Below, one piece after another: positions 1 to 9,910 of a stretch of 64,000 nt of DNA (positions are counted from its first letter, which is position 1; each line of letters begins with the position of its first letter). Origin of the DNA: Azorinus chamasolen (lineage: Eukaryota > Mollusca > Bivalvia > Cardiida > Solecurtidae); contig OY755243.1 in NCBI GenBank assembly GCA_963576725.1, forward strand, positions 79,486,417-79,550,416. Direction: 5' to 3'. Position numbers and translations under genes: made by a program. Below the pieces are notes generated by a model, which was not told where the DNA came from, made no database searches, and worked only from the letters and a program-made list of their open reading frames with translations.

Positions 1-101
1 CCATTCTAAATATAGACCAGAATACCTGGTTTCACAAGCTATGGTTAAAACATCTAAAAATATACATGAAATCAGAATGACAAAAACTTCCGTCTGCTAC
101 A
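1..101 (-). repeat. 5' end of the 3' LTR (partial)
   Basis: Identical over 101 bp to 9151-9251. On the minus strand it starts TGTAGCAGACGG, the canonical TG of an LTR. The rest lies outside the window. Confidence 0.93.
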
Positions 102-472
102 TACTCCGCCTGGCCGACAAAATGATGTCCCATCATTCTGGCACTAATAATCCACCATACTTTTTTACATAAAAAAAACAGATTACAACTACCTTCAGCA
201 GTCCTATCTCCACTCATCAAACAACCTATACTAAGTTATCACTGAGTGATCCAACTATACTATATACATAGCTATATCGTACATACAGCTATTTTTCAAA
301 ATGTTTTTGCTCATTTCTGCCCACTGAGCATGCAAAATTGTGACCTCACAATCTGACACACTAAGTTAAAAACATAATACAAATATAACCTAAATTCCAT
401 ATCTAGATCATTGACTCTATATTACAAACATTTGTTAAAACTCCACGATTAAAATAACATCACCATATCAAT
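102..472 (-). other. Retrotransposon 3' UTR with weak polypurine tract
   Basis: Between the last pol-frame stop (473) and the 3' LTR. The bases just before the LTR on the minus strand (AGGCGGAGTA) are the only purine-rich candidate for the plus-strand primer. No ORF is supported here. Confidence 0.5.
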
Positions 473-1048
473 TTATTCCATAACTGCTTTCCAAAGTTTA
501 TTTGCTGTGTCAACATCGACTCTATTCAACACACCAGAAAGCAATAGTATATCAAGAGATTCACTCCTATTATCTGAAACTGTCTGTACTGCAGAACAGT
601 GATAATCTTGCAAATAAGATGGCGGCTTTCTCGACCTAACCGATCTTCTAGGGAGTGGATCAGGGTCTACCAAGGATAACCTTGGTGTACTCCTAGGGGA
701 TATCATAGGGGGTGGTTCTGGGGAAGGTATTGCATCCTCGTGCACAACATGCTCAGATGCAGGAAGTTCATCAACTTCAGTATGTGAAGATGAAGAAAGA
801 TCTGTACCATGAGAAATCTCAACTGATACACTATCATCTGATACACTATCAACTGATACAATATCATGAGTCGACTCAATTATTCCAGTTATGTCATCTG
901 TGGGATCACTTCCACTAGAATGAGACTGATCAACTCGATCATTTCTGACTACAAAATCAGAAACAGCATCTGACTTGTGGGCGTCCCCACTAGAATCTAT
1001 CACAACGACATATTCATCGCCAGAATCATCTGTGACGTCAGTTATATT
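473..1048 (-). pseudogene. C-terminal tail of Gypsy pol, out of frame
   Basis: About 190 codons, open from near 1048 to a stop at 473-475. The first part is acidic and Ser-rich, followed by a Pro-rich stretch and a basic RRSVRSRKPPSYLQDY-like motif of the kind that often ends Gypsy integrase/pol. It overlaps the end of the integrase frame (stop 1038-1040) in a different frame. A single-base change in the short A-run near 1041-1051 would make the two continuous, so I read this as the displaced pol C-terminus rather than a separate accessory gene. A separate small ORF cannot be excluded. Confidence 0.55.
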
Positions 1049-1856
1049 TCACCTCTGCCAAATTTTCACTTATCACTTCTACCTTAGAAGTATCTTTAAT
1101 CAATTTACTATTCCTTGGTTTAGGAACAGGTTTAAAATCTTTCTCATCTTTCTTTCCCTCTTGCACCCCCCCTCTATTCAACAGTAACAAGTGATTACGA
1201 TGTAATGTCCTTGTCTTACCCTCTGAATTGACCAAATTAAACACAGGGATATCCTTAATTGGCTGATCTACAACTGTATATGGGTCCTCCTCAAACTTAT
1301 CTTGAATTTTATGTTTCCCTTCATGGATAAGTACCTTTACCAAAACTTTATCACCTATTGATACATTACTTGCTTTTGCTTTCTTGTCATAATTTGACTT
1401 CTGTTTTTCCTGAGATCTCTCTGTTTGCTCTTTAACAGTATCATGGGCAAATTTCAACCTATCATTCAACTTTTGTACATAATCATCATATGTAAAAGTA
1501 GCATTATTATCCTCCAACTGCTCAAAAAGTCTATCAATTGGTAATGAAGCTTTTCTTCCAAACATTAATTCAAAAGGTGAATATTTTGTTGTTTCATGTT
1601 TGATACTGTTATATGCATAAACTAATGGTCCTATGTACGTTTTCCAATCCGGTTTCTTCTGTGGATCTAAAGTTCCAAGCATGTCTAATAATGTTCTATT
1701 AAACCTTTCACATGTGCCATTCCCACTTGGGTGAAAAGGAGTAGTCCTGGATTTTTCAATATTAAAAATTTCACACAATTCTTTTATCAACTGAGATTCA
1801 AAATTCCTACCTTGATCTGAATGAAGACGTTTTGGAATACCATAATGCAAAAAAAA
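1038..1856 (-). pseudogene. pol: Gypsy integrase, C-terminal part (frameshifted)
   Basis: Continues the integrase catalytic core in a frame shifted from the upstream segment. It contains the second catalytic Asp (LHSDQGRNF) and the Glu in a GTCERFNRTL context about 35 residues later, followed by a basic, chromatin/DNA-binding C-terminal region. The break with the upstream half lies at an 8-A run (1849-1856 on the plus strand); the frames fit if one base is missing there. Family role: strand transfer of retroelement cDNA into host DNA. As it stands, the integrase is split and unlikely to be active unless the run length is a sequencing error. Confidence 0.85.
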
Positions 1857-2458
1857 TGTTCATATAAAGCTTCAGCTGTGGTCTTTGCTGTTTGATTTTT
1901 TGTTGGAATAGCCAATGCCAATTTAGTAAAATGATCTGTTATTATCAAAATATTCCCAACTCCTCTACTTGGTTCAAGTGTCAAATAATCCATACAAACT
2001 AATTCTAAAGGCTGAGTAGTTACAATATTTATCAAAGGTGATCTTGAATTACTTTTATCCTTTCTCCTGATACATCGGTCACATTTCTTAATCCATGATT
2101 CACAATCAGACGCCATACCAGGCCAAAAAAATCTCTCCCTAAGTAATGACAAAGTCCTGTCTCTACCAGGATGACCTATATCACTGTGTAAGCCTTTTAA
2201 AACTTGTTCTCTGTATATTGCAGGAAGTACTAATTGGTTGATTGATTCACCATTCTCATTTATTATTCTATACAAAACTCCCCTTATGATTTTAAATCTA
2301 TGAAAATTATTCTTCATGACATGATCATCTCTAACATAATGAGCCTTTGGTAAATGTTTATCTACTACAGCTTTTACCCATTTGCCAAATATAAAATCCT
2401 CCCTCTGTGCTTTCCTAATCTCTCTAAGCTCTATCTGTGCCATATGTGTAGTCTCTGA
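1787..2458 (-). pseudogene. pol: Gypsy integrase, N-terminal part (zinc finger and first catalytic Asp)
   Basis: Same frame as the protease-RT segment but separated from it by an in-frame TAA (2459-2461). It shows the HHCC zinc-binding module (H in GLHSDIGHPG, then CDRC) and the start of the catalytic core with its first Asp (VCMDYLTLEP, then IITDHFTKLA). It runs out of frame after 1857, where the 8-A run causes the frameshift. There is no ATG near its start that suggests independent expression, so the TAA is best read as a nonsense mutation in a once continuous pol. Confidence 0.85.
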
Positions 2459-4909
2459 TTAATCTGTAGCATGTAATACATTCATAGAACAAGATGGAAT
2501 AAAATCCATGCAATTTCTGACTTCTGTACAAGAACAAATGGCTTTAACAACACTGTTTTCCAACTTAACCACTTCTCCAAAATGTTCATCAACATATCTA
2601 TCATGCTGATATCTAGACAAAGCGTCAGCATCTGTATTTCTAAAACCTGCTCTATAAAATAAGTCAAAATCATATGAAGCTAAAGCAGCTACCCATCTTT
2701 GCCCAGTTGCATCTAATTTTGCAGAAGATAAAACATGAGTAAGAGGGTTATTGTCTGTATAAACACAAAAATGTTTGCCAAGTAAATAATCACTGAATTT
2801 GTCAGTTACTGCCCATTTTAGACATAGAAATTCAAGCTTAAAAGCTGGATAATTCTTTTCAGACTTTGACAGACTCCTGCTTGCATATGCTATAACTCTT
2901 TTCTGATCTTTCTGAGTCTGATACAATACAGCGCCTAACCCTGTTGTACAAGCATCTATATGCAATTCAAATGGTAAAGAAAAGTCGGGATAAGCCAACA
3001 CAGGTGGTTTGATTAAAATATCTTTCAAATTATTAAAAGTTTTATCCTCTAATTCTGTCCATCTCCATACTTTATCAGTACCTTTCTTTTTTTTTGATGA
3101 GGTTGAAGGCAAAAGATCACTTAAAGGTCTAGAAATTTTAGAAAAATCTTTAATGAACCTCCTGTAATACCCTGCGAAAACTAGAAAAGATCTCAACTCA
3201 TCAGAATTTGTTGGTGTAGGCCAATTTTTAACCTTTTCAATTTTATCTGGGTCTGTTTGCACACCCTCTTCACTTACAATATGCCCTAAAAAATTCACCT
3301 TTCTCTGAAGAAAATGACACTTCTCTGGAGCAAGCTTCAACTTACATTCATGCAATCTTGTTAAAACTAAATCCAACCTCTCTAAATGCTGTTCATAAGT
3401 TTCTGAGAAAATTATCAAATCATCCAAATATATGACACAAATTTTCATATTGTAATCTCCCAGACAATGTTCCATTAATCTCTGATATGTAGCTGGACTG
3501 TTACTTAAACCCATTGGTAATTTGACATATTCATAAAAGCCTAATGGTCCAACGGTAAATGCAGTGCGTTCCCTATGAGCTTCTTCCACATCAACTTGGT
3601 GATAACCACTTTTCATATCAATAACACTGAAATATTTAGAATTTTGCAAACAGTCAAAAACTTCTTCAATTCTTGGTAAAGCATAGGCATCTTTGATGGT
3701 TCTCTTATTTAACATTCTGTAATCAATGCATACTCTCAATTTTCCATTTTTCTTCCTTACTAACACAATATTTGAAGCCCATGGTGATTTGGATTCCTGA
3801 ATAACTCCCGCAGCTAACATCTGTTCTAAATGCTCCCTAACTTCATCAATCATTGCTGGTGGTATTCTCCTATGGCGTTGCTTAAAAGGTATTTCATTTG
3901 TAAGCTCAATCTTATGCTTTATCAAATCACAGTCACCAATGTCAGAATCACCTTTTGAAAACACATCATCATGTTTCTGAATAAATTCTTTAAAAACTTC
4001 AATTTGGGCTGAATCTAAATCATCATCCATATGTATTTTACTAAAAACATCAACTGATTCTTTTAAATTCTCCTTTTTATCAAAGACAGACCTATCAATT
4101 TTAACTGGCTGAATCTCACAAAGAATAGCCTTTGGCTGAACCGTCACTGTATTTGTTGTAATATTGGAAACATTCACTGTTATTTCTCCATTCTTCTTAT
4201 ATGAATAGTTTACAACTGTAGGAGTGATATCAATATAAGATGGTAAACTACTATCTTCAGTTTCCTGTACAATAGCATTTGTATCATGATAATTCAACTC
4301 TTTATCCATGTAACCTTTTAAATCTACTGATTGATTTGGTCCTATTGTAACTCTACCCAATTCTGCAGACCGTACAATTGCAATCCTATCTTTCTGCCTT
4401 TTTAATTCTCTGTCTCTAATTGTTAAACATTTAAAAGCCAAAATCCATGATGTAGACATATTCATCTTTTGCATATAACGATCTCCTGCCTGTTTTTTGC
4501 AATCTAACAAAATTTCATTTAAAATATTTGTTCCAATAAGAATAGGTGTTTGCAAACTATATGCAGTATCTGGCGTTACTAAAAACAAACAATCCTGCTC
4601 ATTAGAATTTTCAATGCCATCCACAGAAAGTATGACAGAAACATATCCAAGATAAGGTAATTCATTACCTGAAGCACATTCTATTTTTAATATTTCTTTC
4701 AAAGGTTGCAAAGGAACAGTATGTTTCAAATGATTATTATAGAAAGTTTCTGATATTTTAGAGATATTACTGCCACTATCTATCAAAGCAGATGTTGCAA
4801 TCTTATTAATCTTAACTTGAGCTTCATTTGTTTCACCTACAAGTATGGGATCTCTTTTCGGTGTGCCCTCATCCGATCCCTTGACTGAGGCACCTATCAG
4901 TTTGGGCAA
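2459..4909 (-). CDS. pol: Gypsy pol: protease, reverse transcriptase, RNase H
   Basis: An 816-codon stretch. Near residues 35-50 is a retroviral-type aspartic protease active site (ALIDSGSNISK). The reverse transcriptase follows, with VCIDYRMLN, FSVIDMKSGYHQV and the catalytic YLDDLIIF. The RNase H-like domain begins FELHIDACTTGLGAVLYQ and ends with the typical DADALSR motif. The frame has no ATG at its 5' end; it opens upstream inside gag and is entered through the CCCAAAC slippery site at 4900-4906, giving a Gag-Pol fusion. The segment ends at an in-frame TAA (2459-2461) before integrase. Codons up to that stop appear intact, so protease and RT could still be made. Confidence 0.92.
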   Translation of the reverse strand: MPKLIGASVKGSDEGTPKRDPILVGETNEAQVKINKIATSALIDSGSNISKISETFYNNHLKHTVPLQPLKEILKIECASGNELPYLGYVSVILSVDGIENSNEQDCLFLVTPDTAYSLQTPILIGTNILNEILLDCKKQAGDRYMQKMNMSTSWILAFKCLTIRDRELKRQKDRIAIVRSAELGRVTIGPNQSVDLKGYMDKELNYHDTNAIVQETEDSSLPSYIDITPTVVNYSYKKNGEITVNVSNITTNTVTVQPKAILCEIQPVKIDRSVFDKKENLKESVDVFSKIHMDDDLDSAQIEVFKEFIQKHDDVFSKGDSDIGDCDLIKHKIELTNEIPFKQRHRRIPPAMIDEVREHLEQMLAAGVIQESKSPWASNIVLVRKKNGKLRVCIDYRMLNKRTIKDAYALPRIEEVFDCLQNSKYFSVIDMKSGYHQVDVEEAHRERTAFTVGPLGFYEYVKLPMGLSNSPATYQRLMEHCLGDYNMKICVIYLDDLIIFSETYEQHLERLDLVLTRLHECKLKLAPEKCHFLQRKVNFLGHIVSEEGVQTDPDKIEKVKNWPTPTNSDELRSFLVFAGYYRRFIKDFSKISRPLSDLLPSTSSKKKKGTDKVWRWTELEDKTFNNLKDILIKPPVLAYPDFSLPFELHIDACTTGLGAVLYQTQKDQKRVIAYASRSLSKSEKNYPAFKLEFLCLKWAVTDKFSDYLLGKHFCVYTDNNPLTHVLSSAKLDATGQRWVAALASYDFDLFYRAGFRNTDADALSRYQHDRYVDEHFGEVVKLENSVVKAICSCTEVRNCMDFIPSCSMNVLHATD
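4863..4906 (-). promoter_or_regulatory. -1 ribosomal frameshift signal between gag and pol
   Basis: On the minus strand gag ends TGC CCA AAC TGA. C CCA AAC (4906-4900) is an X XXY YYZ heptamer exactly in the gag frame, immediately before the gag stop (4899-4897). Six nucleotides later a stem begins: 4893-4886 pairs with 4871-4863 (8 base pairs with one bulged base) around a 14-nt loop. Slippery site, spacer and stem all match the standard -1 frameshifting arrangement, and the -1 frame leads directly into pol. A pseudoknot with the loop is possible but not shown. Confidence 0.82.
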
Positions 4910-5910
4910 TCTCTTATCAGATGCTCTTGACTTTCACACCTATAACACCTAGGCCTAAAATTGTTGATACCAACTGGACGTTGAGGTCTATAACTACCTC
5001 TACCTCTGTCAGATCTTGCATTAAAACCTCTACCTCTTACAAAAGGTCTACTAAAACCTCTATAATGATTACCCCTATTGGATTCAGTGGTATTTTGCTC
5101 TTTTTCCTTTTCCAATTTATCAATCCTAGCATTCAACTGTTCCAAAAGAGTCAAAACCCTTGTCATATCAGAGGATGCTGATGCAGCTTGACACTTACTA
5201 CTAGAGCTATGCTGTAACTTATCACCATTTTTCTGCAAAATAATCTCAACTTTCTTCAATTCTGACTTAAAATCATCATAATCTGTGATAGTATCAAATT
5301 TATACATTGCTGCTTGTTGAATGTTTGGAAGCAAACCCTCAAACAACACTGACTTTAAAATATCTTTCTGTGAATTCTTAACAGCTTTCAACTCAACAGC
5401 TCTTGTAAATAAAGATTCCACTCTTGTGGCAAAGTCAGACACTGATTCACCCTCATTCTGAGTACTATTATATAATTTTCTAATGACAGTTGTACCCGTT
5501 TCAGCAACTCCAAATTCTGTATTAAATTTTCTTAAAATATCACCTACTGTAGGACTAAGTCCAAGACTCATTAATTTAGTTGCCGCAACCCCTTTACATG
5601 ATCTTCTAATGGCATAAAGTATTTCCTCCTCTGATCTCATCCTGGAGTTAATTAAACAATCTACCTCATATCTCCAGATGGTATAATTTACTTCCCCTTT
5701 ATCTTTCTCTCCAAAGAATATGGACAACTTTGTATTTCTATCAGACACACGGGTCTCACCTGTCTCAGCTCTCTTAGACTTTACACAATATTCCATATAA
5801 CTCTCCATATCTGCAGAGGACTCAATTTTTGGAGGCTTAACCTTCATTGATTTTAAAACCTCTAACATATGCAACTCTTCATCTGTGACGGATTCTCTCG
5901 TGACAGACAT
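4897..5910 (-). CDS. gag: Gypsy gag (capsid and nucleocapsid)
   Basis: 337 residues from a true ATG at 5908-5910 to TGA at 4897-4899. Residues about 60-220 resemble the retrotransposon Gag/capsid fold (a W-x-x-WRYEVD-like start, then helical sequence with a SVSDFATRVESLF segment). Residues 245-270 look like a short coiled coil. The C-terminus is Arg/Gly-rich and ends in one CCHC zinc knuckle (CYRCESQEHLIRDC). The role is RNA packaging into virus-like particles. The ORF is intact. Its last codons carry the slippery heptamer used to express pol. Confidence 0.9.
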   Translation of the reverse strand: MSVTRESVTDEELHMLEVLKSMKVKPPKIESSADMESYMEYCVKSKRAETGETRVSDRNTKLSIFFGEKDKGEVNYTIWRYEVDCLINSRMRSEEEILYAIRRSCKGVAATKLMSLGLSPTVGDILRKFNTEFGVAETGTTVIRKLYNSTQNEGESVSDFATRVESLFTRAVELKAVKNSQKDILKSVLFEGLLPNIQQAAMYKFDTITDYDDFKSELKKVEIILQKNGDKLQHSSSSKCQAASASSDMTRVLTLLEQLNARIDKLEKEKEQNTTESNRGNHYRGFSRPFVRGRGFNARSDRGRGSYRPQRPVGINNFRPRCYRCESQEHLIRDCPN

Positions 5911-8181
5911 CTTGTATTATATACTATGTACTTCACAATATAAAAAATAAATATGCTATCTACAAATATTTATAAATGCAAATGAAAAAAACTTGAGTAT
6001 CCTCACTGTATCCAACTCAATACTCAATCACACTCAATACTCAATATGAAATAACTATGACGACATTTAATTCCTGATTATCATCATAAACACAATTATT
6101 TACAATCTTCATTCACAAAACTACCTGTTATAATATGTAATTACCTCAAAGAAAACTCCTATTCTCCTAAGTATAATATATCAAGTGAATTACTTATGAA
6201 GAATGTAAACACACATGAAAATATTCCAACAAAACACAGGTGTAAACAATGATTACAACCAATATGATGTCAGCTTACTATAATAAAATATTATATAGTA
6301 TTATATATATAATCATAAGATTATGGCAAATTTCCACGGATCATAACGCGTACAGATGCCTTTATTATACCTCAATATATAATTAATTGACAATTATTTT
6401 AAGTATACAACCACCCAAAACAATTAAATCAATAAAGAATTATTTAAGTATCCTATAATACCCAAATAAATGTAATCAATAAAGAATCATTCGAGTAAAC
6501 TATACTAGATCTAATACTCAAACTAATCCAATATCAATATAAATAAAAACTATTTCAAGTATACAAGAACTCAAAATAATTCAAAGTCAATTAATCTAAG
6601 TATTTGGTCATAAACACTCAAATTAATCCAAAGTCATTTCATAAGGATGAAATCAATCAAATAATGTCTGCATTAAATCCACAGGCAAAGTCCAAACTGA
6701 GTAAACAAAATGTTAATTACCAACTATCAGACCTATACATGATCTAGATCAAAACCATCTATGACAAAGTTCAAAGCCCTTTAAACTATTAAATGCTAGA
6801 TCTATATGTGAATATAAAATTTTAATTTAATCTATTAATCTTAAAGACCACCCGAAAAAATAAATTAAATCCGTCTATGCTAAGTTGTTTCCCCTGTTTG
6901 ACCTACTTAGGATACCAAGATCTGGATCCACACTCAATATTAGTATATTTTCTTATTATCAAAGTCTATCTTCACTTATTAATTTAATTCTGTATATGTC
7001 ACATACTAAACAAATAATTCCTAAATTCAATCTCAAAATACAAACTTTTCCGAAAATAAAGAAAAAATAATTTACAAATCGTAAATCCAATTGCAAAAGA
7101 AATAATTTTGAAGAATGCAGCTATGATTGCAAACCAGAAAGTAAATTCCCTACTGTTGTGACCTTCACACTAATTATTTAAAGCTAATCGAATCGACCAA
7201 TGAAAAACTAGGAAATCCCTGAATGACGTCACTGATATTCTAAAAAGCTAAACCTATCCACCAATGAAAATATACCATGTGCTCTGGAACAGCCAAAGTG
7301 AAAAATGTGCACTAGATGTAACAGCCACTACACAACTTATGAATGAAATTCCATAGTATTTAAAAGTACAAAATTCCCAAATGAAAAATCTTATGCAGAA
7401 ATGAAACGTTCACATATCAATTGTCAAATAGTCCTGTAAATTTAAATATGTCACCTGTATCAGTCAAAATAAGAAATAGTTATACCTTCACCAAATAATT
7501 AAACAGTGAATTCAGAGATAAACAAGTGAAATTATGTCATCTGCTATTAAAACGTGACAAATGCAATACTCTGGTCAAATATATTTCTACACTTTCAATA
7601 CACATAAATTTTGAAGAAATACTTTCATTGCAATACTCCTCACTTATGCAAGGATGACAACTCTATAAACAAATTAAATAGCTGTATACAATTAAACAAC
7701 AATATCAGTGTGAAATTGTACACAAACTCCAATTATGTTTCAAAAGACCAAAGAATCAAAAATTGTACTCACCCTCTGTTGAAACAATCAGCCACAACCT
7801 GGTATCACATTACACCACACTTATCACAAATAAACTAAACACAAATTTTGCAAAATAATCCAAAGGAATAAGATACACTAATTTCCTATTAAGAAAACAC
7901 TGAATATTTAAAGAATTAGCTGTCCTAAGATATATATTTGCCTTCACTCAACTGGAGGGAGTGTCTCTATGCACTGTAATTACAACTATAAGATAATTAT
8001 GAAGATTAAGAAAAAAATATATAAAAGTGTTTATAGGCACTCCTGAGTGAAATATATCCACCGATGAAAATCCTGGTTAAAAGTACATATGGTTGTCGTC
8101 CTCCAAAGAAAATCCTATTGTCGTCTGTCGTCCCTTTCCTCGTCACATGGTCCTAAAGCTTCGTCTCCTTCCTGGTCCTAA
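5911..8181 (-). other. Very long AT-rich leader of the LTR retrotransposon
   Basis: About 2.27 kb between the primer-binding site and the gag ATG, with no convincing coding frame on either strand. It is AT-rich with many short near-repeats. Leaders of Gypsy elements are usually a few hundred bases, so this is long. It may hold packaging signals, an intron or an old insertion; I see no sharp repeat boundary. Confidence 0.6.
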
Positions 8182-8199
8182 ATTTTACGTTGGGCGCCA
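8182..8199 (-). other. tRNA primer-binding site
   Basis: Minus-strand sequence TGGCGCCCAACG starts one base after the end of the 5' LTR. TGGCGCC is the usual start of a site complementary to the 3' CCA end of a tRNA. I cannot assign the tRNA. Confidence 0.75.
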
Positions 8200-8200
8200 A

Positions 8201-9251
8201 TGTTACAGCCTTGGTTTTTTATACTTTTCCTATTATGTTTATGGTAGAGCTACGAGGAGGCTGAACAAACAACTAGCTCAATCGTCTGGTGTATATCTTT
8301 GCTCTTTATTCCAAGTTACAGTTACACTGTACCATAAGCTGGGCTGAAACAATACATTCCCATAATTAACATCAATGCATATACAACAGATACTATAAAG
8401 AACATAGTTTTACACAGGTAAATATATGCATATTCATGAAATACTGTTATATTAATATCTAACAAATACTATGACAGATTTGTTGGTCATAACTCATAAT
8501 ACACATGACCTGAACTATATGGAAATGTCTTAGCTATTTACCTACTTGTAATACTCAATGATACATCAGATATGTTACAAAACAATACATTTTACACATA
8601 TATTCAACATTCCTTACCAGGTTGTGGACCTGCCCAGAATTACAAACTTCCCTCCGTCTATCTCTCTCTCCCTGGTGCCATGCTAGAGTTAGTAGTAGCT
8701 GTAAAAGAGAAACCATTCACCTAATACAACATGCAAGGGGTTAAAATAATTAGATAATTCAGTCCGGTTTCGTCCAAAATATAAAGTTGTGTTAAACGCG
8801 TACTGTAGGTCGAACCGACACGAGACCGAAATGACACGGCGATAACAAACGAATGAAACATAATTCACAAGCAATGTCAGCAGAAATAGACATCAACTTA
8901 CAATGAATAAGCCAATCTCCTAGCCACACCTTCCTTCTTTATACCACCACAATTATCAGACTCAAGAAGACTCCCGTCCGTTCCCAAACGACGATGACCA
9001 AAGAGTGAACAAGAAATGACCACGGCGACAGAAAACCCCGCGAAAACCAAAACCTTCCGAATCAATCCAAACGATATCCAATCAGCAATCAGATAATTAC
9101 ATCATCTGACAGAATTGACAAATCCGTGTAACCTGTCACAAACAACAACTCCATTCTAAATATAGACCAGAATACCTGGTTTCACAAGCTATGGTTAAAA
9201 CATCTAAAAATATACATGAAATCAGAATGACAAAAACTTCCGTCTGCTACA
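8201..9251 (-). repeat. 5' LTR (1051 bp)
   Basis: Bounded by TG...CA on the minus strand (TGTAGCAGACGG ... GGCTGTAACA), followed directly by the primer-binding site. The outer 101 bp match 1-101 exactly. It should carry the promoter and polyadenylation signal, which I did not resolve. Confidence 0.9.
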
Positions 9252-9910
9252 TTTGCAAGGGTGGACATTTCATCAAACATGTCCCACGGACAACATATCC
9301 CTCACTTAATTTAAGATTTATCATATAAATAAGTTTGCAGTCAAAGTTTGGCAATAACTGACAAAGTGCTCAAGCCGATTGTTATTAAACCTTTACTCCA
9401 TGAATATTCATGCAAGAAATAATAACATCATGGATATTAGTTAGATGAAGTTTTATAATGGCAAAAACAAGAAGGGGATATTTACATATTTTGACAGAAA
9501 CTATAGACTAATATCAATATTATTTCATAAGCAAACAAAGCAAACCCTGATAAGACGGCTCCTAGAGTCTGATCTGGGTCTACTCTGTTTTCAAAGGCGT
9601 AAAAAGACTTATTTATGGGGTACAGGGTTAAGGACAACTCGTTTGGCGCTAAAAGATGACATGCCCAAACATTGCAAGCACATTAATAAAAGCACATGAC
9701 TGTACCTGTCTAGAGACATGAATGGTGATAATAACGATAGAAACAAACAATAAACACATACTAAGCACAAGATCAAACCTTGCAATAATACAAGCACAAA
9801 GACAATAATACAAACACATGTATCAGAGAAACCATCACAATCTCTAAGTATGATCACTAAGGTCATTTTGTTTGCACTAATTAATACAAATCAATCGTCA
9901 TTTTAAATTT
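9252..9910. repeat. Foldback-like element, truncated by LTR element insertion
   Basis: Closely matches, inverted, the interior and one terminal subrepeat of the complete element at 40634-41672. It begins mid-terminal-repeat (GGGTGGACATTTC unit) directly at the LTR edge. It includes a degenerate P1 palindrome (9531-9598). Similarity stops near 9910, where the composite block begins. Confidence 0.75.

Larger units (their letters stand above)
1..9251 (-). mobile_element. Ty3/Gypsy LTR retrotransposon, 3' LTR cut by window edge
   Basis: The element reads on the minus strand: 5' LTR (8201-9251), primer-binding site, 2.3 kb leader, gag, pol (protease, RT, RNase H, integrase), short 3' UTR, then the start of the 3' LTR (1-101). 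The pol order PR-RT-RH-INT is that of Ty3/Gypsy (Metaviridae). The 101 bp of LTR visible twice are identical, so insertion looks recent. Yet pol has one nonsense codon and two single-base frameshifts, two of the three lesions being in or beside homopolymer runs. It is therefore either a defective copy moved in trans or affected by sequence errors. No envelope-like gene is seen. The right flank (9252 onward) is the interior of a foldback-like repeat present intact at 40634-41672, so the LTR element inserted into that repeat. Confidence 0.93.
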
